NCBI GenBank assembly: GCA_004151065.3
Contig: NWUY0300010195.1
Coordinates: 11,983 to 22,327 of the forward strand
Source: Larix sibirica
Taxonomy: Eukaryota; Streptophyta; Pinopsida; Pinales; Pinaceae
Direction: 5' to 3'
Length of the DNA: 10,345 bases
Part shown: positions 1 to 8,214 of the stretch, piece after piece
How positions within the stretch are numbered: the stretch's first letter is position 1
Layout: each line of letters begins with the position of its first letter
Translations under genes and position numbers: made by a program
Notes under the pieces: generated by a model
The model's input: the letters and a program-made list of their open reading frames with translations, nothing else
What the model was told of the DNA's origin: nothing
Databases searched by the model: none

Positions 1-893
1 CTTGAAAACATAGAATATTTAAACTACACCATAAACATTTTTAGATTCATCTTCCAAAAATGACCTACACCGACTCTCTTTACTCCTTTTCACTTGACAT
101 TATCTAAACTATTGAAAAGTGGACCCATTGGGATCCATCATAAAAAACCTATTCTAATAAAGATCGGAGGGAATTAAAAAAGGAGGGGAAGTAAGACAAG
201 GCAGGGGTGACTTTCGGTGTCCAACCGAATGTGGAAAGAAATGAATTTCTTTATTGTAAAAAATAATCATTGTATCGAGAATCACATTTTACAATTAAAT
301 GTGAAAGAGACTTGTTATATTTTTTTTTTATGGAATTGGTCAAACGTTTATGTTCTGAATCTTTTACCGTTTTTCTATTTAATTTTGTCAAAATTTTGTT
401 GTTAAAATTATAATTTTGTTATTATTTAATTATATTTTTTTATTGAAGAAATGGATTAAGTTTTTTAAAATATTTTTTAATATTAAAATTATGTAATTAA
501 AAAAATCATTAAAAATATGATTTAAAAGTTAAAGCATTTATTCCACAACAAAATGTTCATCAAAATATATGTGATAAGAAAATGACCACAATAAATATAC
601 TTTAATTTATTAAATATAAAAAATGGTGAAATCTCAAGATGCAGTTCTTTTGTAGTAAAAAATTTCAAAACATATGAAAAGAGATGGAATCCTTTAAACT
701 ACAAACATTTGTTAAATGTAAGAAACTTGAAAAAATTTAGATGTTAGAAAAATTTAATCTTTTGAGTCTTTGATACAATTAATCTTTTTCAATGTTTGAT
801 ACATAATTTACATAAATTAATTTACTCAATATATAATCATAAAAAAAATATAATTTTTATTTAAAAAATAAAAAATATTTGATAATATTAAAC
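1..893. other. A+T-rich intergenic spacer
   Basis: I see no gene here. The only open frames are short, and the one from 217 to 405 is low-complexity and begins at a GTG. The first 230 bases are slightly more mixed in composition and include a perfect 6-bp inverted repeat (ttcggt / accgaa, 213-229, 5-base loop). From about 400 onward the DNA is long runs of A and T. No promoter, RNA gene or transposon end could be supported. Confidence 0.7.
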
Positions 894-906
894 CAAGCAT
901 GATGGT
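894..906 (+). repeat. Left copy of a 13-bp direct repeat (candidate target-site duplication)
   Basis: The sequence caagcatgatggt lies exactly where A+T-rich spacer gives way to a more G+C-rich block. It matches caagcatcatggt at 2288-2300 in 12 of 13 positions, and the similarity stops at the inner side of both copies. This is the size expected of a target-site duplication made by LINE-type (L1) target-primed reverse transcription. One mismatch fits an old insertion. A chance match is possible but is less likely because both copies fall on composition boundaries. Confidence 0.6.
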
Positions 907-911
907 CCCGG

Positions 912-1976
912 ATGTGGGTGAATCACGGTAACGAGGAGACGTGGCATCCTTCCTGCATGTAATCTGAGGTGACGTGCGTCATATGGGATGTCTTAATGAG
1001 GGCAGATGGCATAAGGATAAACTTGACGGGAGTAAGCGTGTGGATGATTTCCTATGTCCGGATCAGTACAAGAGTGTAGATGAGACTGGCAATGGAAATT
1101 GGTTCCGGTATGGTGATCGACTGGATGTGGTTGAAGAAAATAATGGAAAGAAAGGGGATTCACGTTGACCTGGAGAGTCATAATAGGGAGGTCATGTCGC
1201 AATTTATGGTAGTTCCCTTTGTCATCCCATTTAATTCAATGTGTTGGTACTGTTTTGTGTTTAAGGAGAGCAGTAGGGTGTTATCCAACTCGTTGAGAAA
1301 AGACAAGACTCTGAGAGGAACACTGCAGCAAGGTGGTGGGACGGTGGGTGACGGTAGTTGCTGGTTATTTGTCTCTCTCATCATGGAGCCGACTGGGAAT
1401 TCTGAGAAGGTGGAGAACCTGAGGAAGCGTTGGGCTAGCCGGGAGCAGACCCAGGCTGTGTAAGCAATGTGGAATTACAGGGCATCCATACCCCCATCTA
1501 TCAGGGGTGACCTGGAAAAGATGGAGAATGGGGTGTGGCGGGAAGTCCTGGAGAATTCGCCTTCGCTTGATGAGGTAGTGTTGGAGAGCTAGATCCGGGA
1601 ACCGTGCTCGTTGAGGGCACAACAGGGTCTGTACGAGAAGACTATGACCCTCTACTGGGTTATCAAAGGTTTGTTGAGCAGAGTTTTGCTTGAAAAGAAG
1701 GAGAAATTGGGAGGGGATGACATCCCCTTGGCCTTCCGGAAAGAACTTTATGCAGACGCCCGCCTTCTACATATGAAAATTAATGTTATAGGGAAGGAAC
1801 TGGGGATTCCTTTTCTCCCTAATATGGGTTATTTCGCTTCGGTCCCAACAGAGGACGTGCAAAATGTTGTCAACGAAGGTGGGGTGATTGGGGAGATGGG
1901 AGTCCCTCCGTTAGCCAAGATTTAGTTTCTGCCCGACGAGGACTTTGGTAGGCTGTTGTTTCAAGTTTTGCTTTAA
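912..1976 (+). pseudogene. Broken reading frame of an unidentified protein, 355 codons
   Basis: I do not recognise this protein. One frame runs from an ATG at 912 to a TAA at 1974, interrupted by in-frame stops at 960, 1077, 1461, 1590 and 1923, with no need for a frameshift. The cleanest stretches are 1080-1460 (127 codons) and 1593-1922 (110 codons). The second of these reads as a mixed, probably helical, charged sequence (for example RVLLEKKEKLGGDDIPLAF) followed by a short region rich in P, G and F. No catalytic motif, signal peptide or clear membrane segment is visible. The ATG sits 5 bases inside the insertion edge, so the true N-terminus was probably lost when the copy was truncated. 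An overlapping frame at 974-1168 also looks protein-like in places, so a frameshift near 1140 is possible. Candidate origins are a host gene, a transposon gag-like protein or a viral nucleocapsid-like protein. None is supported by a motif. Confidence 0.45.
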
Positions 1977-2287
1977 TTTTGTTATGAATTATGGGAAGGA
2001 CATTCTGTGAGGGGTCTGGTCACAAGCCACCGACGCATCAGATAATAATGAGACCTAGTCTGTAGACTTTGTTTAGCATAGTTTTCTGTTCTTGGTTATA
2101 TGGATAGTGGAAAAATGAATGTTCACACTATTTTCCCTCTCGGGGGAGGAATATTATGATTCAAGGTTGTATGGCTTTCAGACCGGTTAAGCTCTTGGTT
2201 TTAGGCTTAGTAACAAATATATGGAAGAACAATAATGTATTTTGTATATTTCGTTAATATAAAGGTTTACTCATTTTACAAAACAAT
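1977..2287 (+). other. 3'UTR-like tail with plant polyadenylation signals
   Basis: This is about 310 non-coding bases following the last stop of the broken frame. Near its end are a T/G-rich stretch, ttttgtatatt (2240-2250), of the kind found upstream of plant cleavage sites, and aatata (2256-2261), a common plant variant of AATAAA. The A-rich end of the block begins about 17-20 bases after the latter. That spacing matches a plant mRNA 3' end and supports copying from a polyadenylated transcript. The A-rich end is short and mixed, as expected after decay. Confidence 0.45.
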
Positions 2288-2300
2288 CAAGCATCATGGT
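2288..2300 (+). repeat. Right copy of the 13-bp direct repeat (candidate target-site duplication)
   Basis: The sequence caagcatcatggt is the partner of 894-906, differing only at the eighth base (c for g). It directly follows the A-rich end of the insertion, and A+T-rich spacer resumes after it. Confidence 0.6.
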
Positions 2301-2944
2301 AGTGGTTATTAATATTTTTTAAAACTAAATTTGATCTCTTAACCTTAAAAAACATAAATATAATTTCAAATTAAAAATAATTTTTAATTTAATATAGTAA
2401 AAATAAAATAAAATTCAATAAGTATGAGTAAAATTGGTTCAATGAATTATTTAAATTTAAATCAAAATGTTTATGCTCTTTTATTCATATGAAAAACATG
2501 AATGGACTTTTTCTAATAAAATGGATCATCCTATGGAAGTAAAAAATTAAAGGTAAAATTGTTATCAACAGAAAGTTAGGTATATTTTTTTTCCAAAAAA
2601 AAATTATAATTCAAATTTTATTAAAATTGAATCATATTGTTTATATGCAATAACGCTATACATTTTAAACATCAAGCATAAAATGTTGTTAATTATGTTG
2701 TAATCAACCCGCCCACGTATTCATTACATTACATACTACTTTCTTCCATATAATCTTCCCAAAAAAATCATCAAAAACAATTATGTATGATTCCACAATT
2801 TTAGTTTTCTCACATATATATATATAACATCCACTCTATGTCTCTATTGACCATGTTAATTATTTAAAATAAAATTTGGTACCTATCCAAGGGGTGCATA
2901 GTTTTCTCAAAGATTCTCATAGAAGTACCTTTATATTATTAGTT
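2301..2944. other. A+T-rich intergenic spacer
   Basis: No coding frame, RNA gene or transposon end is visible. The stretch is dominated by A and T runs and includes a short TA microsatellite at about 2813-2826. Composition resembles 400-893, consistent with both being the same spacer split by the 907-2287 insertion. Confidence 0.7.
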
Positions 2945-3400
2945 TGTCTAGAATCTTTCACTTTGATTAATTGGTAGTACATATTTTCTATTTAAACATT
3001 AACACGAAATTTTTTTCATGATAAATATGTGTGTTAAATTGTAGGTAAACTTAATATTTTGATGAGTTTATTTTGTGTAGACTAGACAACATTCCATATG
3101 TCTTAAAATTTTGCTAAGTATGTCTAAAATCTTTCATATAATTTTTAAAATTTGATTAATAGGTAGTAAATTCTATATGTCTTAAAATTTTGATCCATAT
3201 GTCTTAAAATTTTGATCCATATGTCTAAAATCTTTCATATAATTTTTAAAATTTGATTAATAGGTANAGTAAGAATGGTTGGATATCCATAAAAAAAAAA
3301 AGGAAAGAAAGGTAATTGATCATGGCACGTTCACTGAATTTTTTTTAATAAGTATGTCTAAAATCTTTCATATAATGTTTAAAATTTGATTAATTGGTAG
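2945..3400 (+). repeat. Four dispersed copies of a ~46-bp A+T-rich unit
   Basis: A unit beginning tgtctaaaatctttca and ending gattaatwggta occurs at 2945-2980 (shortened and diverged), 3121-3166, 3222-3268 and 3355-3400. The last three differ by only one or two bases. The copy at 3222 contains the window's only N (3267), at the end of the unit where the other copies read ggtag. The copies are interleaved with a separate 22-bp unit (3096-3218). The array carries no coding sequence. Tandem duplication by replication slippage or unequal exchange is the simplest origin. Confidence 0.8.
3096..3218 (+). repeat. 22-bp unit: two perfect tandem copies plus one diverged copy
   Basis: The 22-base unit that starts atatgtcttaaaattttg is present as two identical adjacent copies (3175-3196 and 3197-3218). 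A diverged copy lies at 3096-3117. Each block of this unit is followed directly by a ~46-bp unit (3121 and 3222), so the two form a composite repeat of higher order. The beginnings of the two units (atatgtcttaaaat and atgtctaaaat) are themselves similar, suggesting the shorter derived from the longer. Confidence 0.8.
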
Positions 3401-3719
3401 TATATTTTTTTTCTATAGAAAAAAGTCACAATTTATTATATTTATAAATAAATCTACTTATTTAGGGGTCATATAGGCCATTGCAAACATTTACTTCATT
3501 ATATTGGATCTGCAAAAGACCATTGTCCCTTTAAACCATACTTGAACTACAATATGTCAAAAAACAAAGTTTTTGAAACTTCCTAAACAAGTCATATACT
3601 TTATATCTTAAACGGTATGTGATTAAATCACCAGAAAAAACTGTTGAAAGATGATACCAAAAATGAAAAAAAAAACTCAAATGGGTAAGTCTTTTAAACA
3701 TGTACTCTCAGACTCCAAA
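3401..3719. other. A+T-rich spacer or LINE 3' flank, no gene
   Basis: This lies immediately downstream of the LINE ORF2 remnant in the LINE's own (minus) direction, so part of it could be LINE 3'UTR. A LINE tail would appear on the plus strand as a T-run. The only candidates are short, such as 3405-3412, while the strongest homopolymer near the coding end (3664-3675) is A on this strand. I therefore cannot place the LINE's 3' end or its target-site duplication. Confidence 0.55.
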
Positions 3720-3739
3720 GCTACATGAGTGTTCTCTTC

Positions 3740-4215
3740 CATATATTTCCTACAGAAGGTTGTTCATCCAGGATGTGGACCTAGATCATGCTGAGTTAAA
3801 ATATCATTTAGTAGTTCCCATTGATGCCATATACCATCACCCACCTAAAGACCATTCTTGGATAGTTGATCTGCCATTGAATTCCTCTCTCTGTAGATAT
3901 GTTGGAAGTTGATTTCCTAGAATATACATGCAATTATAGATAGTTCTTCATATATAGGCTTCAAAAAAATATTTGTAGGTCTCTTCAACCTCATCCAATC
4001 AACAACTATCTTTGAATCACCAAAGACCTGTAACTTCTGAACCCCCTTGGAATGAGCTAAGAGAATGACTAATTTTAATGCCATCATTTCCGCATGATTA
4101 TTAGTGCTCCTTCCCAGTCCTGCAAAGAACTTTATCTATTGAGAATCAAAGATGTGAATTATACCCCCTGCACCACCCATACTTGGCATGCCTTGAGAAA
4201 CACCATTGAAGTAGG
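3740..4215 (-). other. RNase H domain remnant within ORF2
   Basis: This RNase H (RVT_3-like) domain would remove the RNA strand of the RNA:DNA hybrid. The four acidic positions can be located: SWSYFNGVSQG (first Asp position, codon 4205-4207, here Asn), NNHAEMMAL (Glu, 4088-4090), VFGDSKIVVDW (Asp, 4016-4018) and RNSMADQLSK (Asp, 3869-3871). Three of four are kept and the first is lost. Four stops (4138, 3919, 3847, 3766) also break it. Conserved spacing and the GAGG segment leave little doubt about the family. Confidence 0.85.
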
Positions 4216-4529
4216 ACCAACTGCCAGATCTGTCAATTAACTCCTCTACAACCCTTCTCACCTTTGTAGGACCATCATATTGTGGAAAATGACTAAGGAT
4301 TGCCATAATTCTTGAAGCATATACATCTGGGGCAATAGTAATATCATTAAAAATGGCATTGTTCTTGGCCATCCAAGCCCCCCAGATCAGTAGGACATGT
4401 AGAGATAGAAATTTTTTATATGCCTCATTGTTAATCAAAGCATGTAAAGCTTCTTATAACCCCAAACCATTCCAAATAAAATGGATTCCCTTTACCTGTG
4501 AGGCATAGTCCCACATCCTAGAAATGTAA

Positions 4530-4815
4530 GGACAATGAATAAACAAGTGATTTGTATACTCAGTATTTACTTTTCAAAGAGGGCATCTGCTCGGGCCATA
4601 ACCATATTTTTGTATCAGAATATCCTACAAAAGAACCTTATTTGAAAGATCCAGCCACATAAACAACTTGGCCTTTAGAGGACATTTGAATTTCCAAATC
4701 ACAAAAGTCCACCAAGATGGCCCAGGAAGATCTTCTTCTTCACGAATGACCATGTAACCCAAACTAGGAGTATAAAAGCCACCAACAAAATTCCTAGACC
4801 ATATCAAATCATCCT
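4530..4815 (-). other. zf-RVT region within the ORF2 remnant
   Basis: The family pattern is visible in order: DLIW, then G-F-Y-T-PSLGYMV, then IWKFKCPLKAKLFMWL, then a C-P-L motif and HLFIHC. These are the usual tryptophan anchors and the Cys/His positions of the putative zinc-binding region found between reverse transcriptase and RNase H in plant LINEs. The second cysteine of the C-x2-C pair is replaced by a stop codon (TGA, 4574-4576), and another stop lies at 4625-4627. Confidence 0.8.
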
Positions 4816-5967
4816 CTCTATCCACCAAATGGATATGATATTCATGCAAAGCTTTTATTTTCCCTCCCCAAAGGATTCTTTCTTCATCCACAAATTCCAA
4901 ACCCTTGGATTTTAGCCACAGTACTTGTCTCAAAGGAGAGGTATTAAGGACATTCCCAATTTGTCCCAGAAAAAGAAGGCCCTGATCCCTAAGAGAATCA
5001 ATCTTAGCCAAAGGTAACCTAAGTTAGTCCAAACAACCAACCCAAGGATCATAGCCAAGCCTAACCCTTCTTCCATTTCCAACAATCCAAATAAGCCAAT
5101 CCCCTATCACATCAAAAGCCAATATTAAGGACTTCCACAAAATAGAAACATTTATGAGAGGCTTATCCCTAGTCTTGAACCATTCCTTAGTGGTAAGAGG
5201 ATGGATGTATTTATGATACACAACTTTTACCCATAAACCTTCACCCTTAAGTATTCTCCAAACCCCCTTGGTAGCCAAACCCTTTGCAAAACAAGAGGGA
5301 TGCTTCAATTCCCAGCCCCCTAAATCCTTTGGTAGAGATAGCATATTCCATGCAACCCAATGAAAATACTTCTCATCTAAGCTCCCTTTCCACATAAAAT
5401 TAAAACACATTTTCCTAATAAGTTCCAAACTTCCTAGAGAAACATAGGCTAAGGAAACCTAGTACACGAGTATAACTTCTAGCACATACTTCATCATAAT
5501 TAATTTGCCACCACGAGATAACCACTTATTACACCACAACTGAAATATATTCTCAATTTTACCAATGAGCCAAGCCTAGTCCCTTCTATGATAATTATTG
5601 GGCTTTAAAATAAAACCCAAATACTTTAAACCAAATTGGATGTCCACCGAGGAAAAATCAATCTGTGAGCAAATCCATTCAATCGATTCCTGATCTAGGT
5701 TCATGAATGATACAATGGATTTTCCAACATTAAAAGACATCCTTGTAGCTTCAACAAATGAAACTAGAATAGCTTTAAGCTTAACTATATCCCTCCTGGG
5801 GCCATAAGAGGAAAGGAAAATACATATGCAAAAAGCAAATGAGATATATCAACATTAACCCCAATCCCAATCCTCTTAGGGACCCATTGGTCTTGGCATG
5901 ATTAATAGATCTAATGAAACCCTCCACAACCAAAGTGAACAATAGGGGAGCCAAGGTAAGTTGAGGA

Positions 5968-6084
5968 GTACATCACGCAAAGAAGTTCGTATTTGTTGGG
6001 TACATAATACCTCCCGTACATGATGTTGAACCCTACTTGCAGGCATGGCATACAAACAAATATTAGAAAACATGCAACTTTATG
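5968..6084 (+). repeat. Repeat copy 1, at the LINE deletion junction
   Basis: The segments gggtacataatacctccc, gtacatgatgttg and ttagaaaacatgcaactt match copy 2 (8519-8632) in order and orientation. Copy 1 lacks about 10 bases present in copy 2 and has about 20-25 extra bases in the middle. It starts within a few bases of the point where recognisable reverse transcriptase coding ends (5966). It has no coding content. It could be a short non-autonomous element or filler DNA copied from the neighbouring copy during break repair. Confidence 0.75.
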
Positions 6085-6100
6085 TTATCCTCAATATAAT

Positions 6101-6160
6101 ATACTTAAAGTATATTATCATGATATTACGATACTTAAAGTACATTACCATGATATTATG
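6101..6160 (+). repeat. 30-bp tandem duplication
   Basis: Positions 6101-6130 and 6131-6160 are adjacent 30-base units, each beginning atacttaaag and ending tgatatta plus two bases. They differ at three positions (27 of 30 identical). They follow repeat copy 1 after about 17 bases and may be part of the same inserted segment. No function is evident. Confidence 0.9.
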
Positions 6161-6480
6161 ATGTATAATTATCTATGTTGTATTAGTAGTCATATAGATC
6201 AATAAATTCTATATTTATTATATCCTAATTAATGACAGTCATACTTTTTCCCAAAGGACTTGACTTATAATCCCTTATGTGTATTTTTTTCCATGAAAAA
6301 AATCATGTTTGTTCTATTCGTCAAAGAAAAAGTTGCATTGAAGTGCTTACATATCTATCAGAGGAAAATAGATTCCACCACCTAGTCAATTCTAGAACAA
6401 TTCTTTTGTTGTCCGCAGAACCTCAAAGTAACTACTATCTCTTTCCCTAGAAGGACATTATACTGAAACTGAAATCAAAA
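6161..6480. other. Unassigned segment between the two LINE halves
   Basis: No convincing gene is present. The right part (about 6360-6430), read on the minus strand, faintly resembles the end of a plant LINE endonuclease, with the short string CSRID where such proteins often have an SRIDR-type motif, but it is followed by a stop. If real, it is the only trace of the endonuclease. The left part is A+T-rich. Confidence 0.35.
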
Positions 6481-6483
6481 CTA

Positions 6484-8194
6484 AGAAAGGATCTGAAACA
6501 AGACCAAAAGGCCACAACAAAAAAACCAGACATGAGACGCCACTGATCTGAAATCCAACAAATAAACCCTCCAAAGGAGGGATTCCAATAGAGACTTGGA
6601 ATATCTCAGTAAATCCCCTCGAATCCTAGAAGCCATAGGGGAGAATCCTAAAGGAACATGAAGTCTATGCTTACCCTTAGTTGAGGTACACATCCCACCA
6701 TGAGTAGTAGGAGAGGCTCGAACAATTTGCCTAAGTGAAAAACCAGAAGATCCCACTCTGCAACTATCATTGACCACCACATCTAGAGGAGGGAAATCAA
6801 CTTCATCATGAAGAGAGAAGGAAGAAATGCCCCTCTCCACACCACAATCAGAGGGTAGAAGGCAGTCCTCGGACCTAGAAAAATCATGACAAGGATGCGA
6901 TGGAGAAATATTCTCAAGGTGAGTGAATACCGAATCTTCCATCTATTCCTAAGTGGCCTAAGCAGTAGAAGGAAAATCCAGATGTAAGAGTTACATGCAA
7001 GAATATTGGTCCTTCAAATCACACCCATCTCCTATAAATCCACTTCCCACACAATCCACAATACCAACAAATTCAACAATCCTCCCTTCAAAATCCACCA
7101 CCGACGAAATAACAAACTCCTTCAACAAAGATGAATTAGACACACCATCTTCCTTTGAGGATGTGGAAGGCGAAGAGAGAATAAAAGAGATACTTTGTGA
7201 CATGTCTCCAAGCCCATCGAAAACTGGAACATTTTCATTCAGAATGAGGAACTCCTAACCAACATTAGAAGAAGGATGCATCGTTCACAGTTCTGACCCA
7301 ACAAAGGTTCCAAATTAAGGGCTTGCACTAAGAGGATTTGCCTCAAAGTCCTCTACAACCAAAACCAAAACAAGAGTAGAACCCTTCGCACCAACAAGAG
7401 GGATAAAAGGGATTTGCGCATCCCTCCTCTTCTTATAAGGTGAACCATGTTGAGGACAATCCCCAAGTATGTGGTCGGTAGCATGGAAAAAATGACACTT
7501 GAAAGGTAACTTTTCATAGTCCAAGTTGATAGACCACTGAATGCCCCCACACATAATAGAAATATAGTCAGAAGGATGCCATTCATTTCCATCAGCAAAG
7601 GGATCTAAGGAATGCCATCTCTAGCTAGGGCTTCCTGAGTAATGTACTGGAAATACCCCAATAGATTCATGAATGAAACATCGAACCTTCTCACAGATAA
7701 AATGATGAGGTATACCTTCCAATTGAACCCATAATAATTGCATATCACAAAAGACCACCCTTGGTTCGAAATGTTCTAACTAAGCGAAAAGAACCAAGCC
7801 AACCTCACCATAACACTAGGTCACATTTGAAAGGACTACATCCCCTCTTTAGCAGGGAGATTTCGACCTTGCCTGGAAAAAAATTGCCCCAAACCTCACC
7901 AAGCCAATGTCTAAGACTGGGATGAGAAGGCTTCTTCCCATAGAAATAACCATAAATCCCTCTACCCCGCATAACCACATCACCCTCAATGATCCAGTCG
8001 AAAGGAAGTTCATACTGTTGTCCACCACCACAAATATGAAAACACCTCTTAGACTGATGTGAACGAGCCCACAAACTATAAGATCTATTTGATACTTCCT
8101 CAGGCTAAACACCAAGTTGAACCATGTCCTCTCCACCACCAAAGGGTTTGGTGGAAGAATCCTCACCAAAATCTCTAGGAACCTTGACCACCAT
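6484..8194 (-). pseudogene. LINE ORF1 remnant (DUF4283-like domain, zinc knuckle, Ser-rich tail)
   Basis: ORF1 of plant LINEs is a gag-like RNA-binding protein that packages the element RNA. A plausible start is the ATG at 8192-8194 (reading MVVKVPRDFGEDSS). After a stop at 8105-8107 the same frame gives the DUF4283-like stretch (8074-7805: RGIYGYFYGKKPSHPSLRHW, then WGNFFPGKVEI). A frame change near 7800 then leads into a frame that stays coherent down to 6484, containing WVQLEGIPHHF, LDYEKLPFKC and the zinc knuckle (7456-7497). A long Ser-rich, low-conservation tail follows. Stops in that frame lie at 7623, 7317, 7287, 7257, 6993, 6960, 6945 and 6483 (highest coordinate of each). The linker after the knuckle is typical of plant LINE ORF1. 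Several substitutions and at least one indel make it non-functional. Confidence 0.8.
7456..7497 (-). other. Degenerate CCHC zinc knuckle of LINE ORF1
   Basis: The 14-residue stretch CHFFHATDHILGDC has the C-x2-C-x4-H-x4-C spacing of gag-type RNA-binding knuckles, but the second cysteine is Phe. The preceding LDYEKLPFK and following P are the usual context in plant LINE ORF1. The Phe codon TTC differs from the Cys codon TGC by one base. Confidence 0.8.
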
Positions 8195-8214
8195 CCTCCT
8201 TCCAACTCTTACAT

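Larger units (their letters stand above)
907..2287 (+). mobile_element. Candidate retrocopy (processed-pseudogene-like insertion)
   Basis: This block stands out from both flanks by its higher G+C content and by a long broken coding frame that starts almost at its left edge. The order is coding frame (912-1976), non-coding tail (1977-2287), then a short A-rich end (acaaaacaat, 2278-2287), all between 13-bp direct repeats. No terminal inverted repeats or long terminal repeats are visible. The layout matches what LINE machinery produces when it copies a polyadenylated mRNA: 5' truncation, no visible interruption of the frame by introns, an A-rich 3' end and target duplication. The source transcript is unknown. 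Alternatives are a 3' fragment of an unrecognised non-LTR element or an integrated copy of an RNA-virus mRNA. I cannot decide between these from sequence alone. Confidence 0.5.
3720..5966 (-). pseudogene. LINE ORF2 remnant: C-terminal reverse transcriptase, zf-RVT region, RNase H
   Basis: In LINEs, ORF2 copies the element RNA into DNA at the target site. The remnant begins in the middle of the reverse transcriptase with LAPLLFTLVVEGFIRSI, the equivalent of the conserved PLSPLLF...EGL block. It continues through SHLLFA (5824-5841), the site of the catalytic F-x-DD motif. Two frame changes, near 5868 and 5820, surround that motif. From about 5820 to 3720 a single frame persists, with stops (highest coordinate of each) at 5578, 5461, 5023, 4627, 4576, 4456, 4138, 3919, 3847 and 3766. 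Within it are the post-RT block (KYFHWVAWNMLSLPKDLGGW, about 5315-5375), the zf-RVT region (4530-4815) and RNase H (about 3740-4215). Apparent starts within the frame are only internal TTG codons, so no real start is present. The element belongs to the plant L1 group. The family is clear, and the protein is dead. Confidence 0.9.
3720..8194 (-). mobile_element. Decayed, internally deleted plant L1-type LINE
   Basis: Read on the minus strand, the order is that of a plant non-LTR retrotransposon: ORF1 with a DUF4283-like N-terminus and zinc knuckle (8194-6484), then ORF2 reverse transcriptase, zf-RVT region and RNase H (5966-3720). The endonuclease and the N-terminal half of the reverse transcriptase are absent. 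In their place are a repeat copy, a 30-bp tandem duplication and about 300 unassigned bases (5968-6480). Numerous in-frame stops and several frame changes make it non-functional. The two halves share strand and order, so one original element is the simplest reading, but two neighbouring fragments of the same family would look similar. No confident 5' end, poly(A) tail or target-site duplication was found. Confidence 0.85.

Noticed and set aside
217-405. 62-codon open frame, plus strand
   Set aside because: It begins at GTG, is biased toward codons of A+T-rich DNA, has no motif and no conserved context. It is probably chance.
974-1168. 64-codon frame overlapping the retrocopy pseudogene
   Set aside because: It looks protein-like in places, but the other frame (912-1976) explains far more of the block. 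It is kept only as a possible sign of a frameshift near 1140.
1340-1420. DGSC..LF string resembling the catalytic motif of OTU-type cysteine proteases
   Set aside because: The match has an extra Trp between Cys and Leu-Phe, and no matching catalytic His region was found downstream. Too weak to assign.
993-1622. Minus-strand open frames opposite the retrocopy
   Set aside because: These are shadows of the plus-strand frame, with Pro/His-rich composition typical of antisense translation and no motif.
3405-3412. T-run as the poly(A) tail of the minus-strand LINE
   Set aside because: Only eight bases in an A+T-rich, repeat-containing region about 300 bases from the last coding trace, with no matching target-site duplication.
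3700-3912. 70-codon plus-strand open frame
   Set aside because: It lies opposite the RNase H end of the LINE ORF2 remnant, which explains this sequence.
5876-6073. 65-codon minus-strand open frame
   Set aside because: It is out of frame with the reverse transcriptase and runs into repeat copy 1. It is a shadow.
6995-7258. 87-codon plus-strand open frame rich in Ser, Thr and Pro
   Set aside because: It is antisense to the Ser-rich ORF1 tail, so the bias is a shadow of the real frame.
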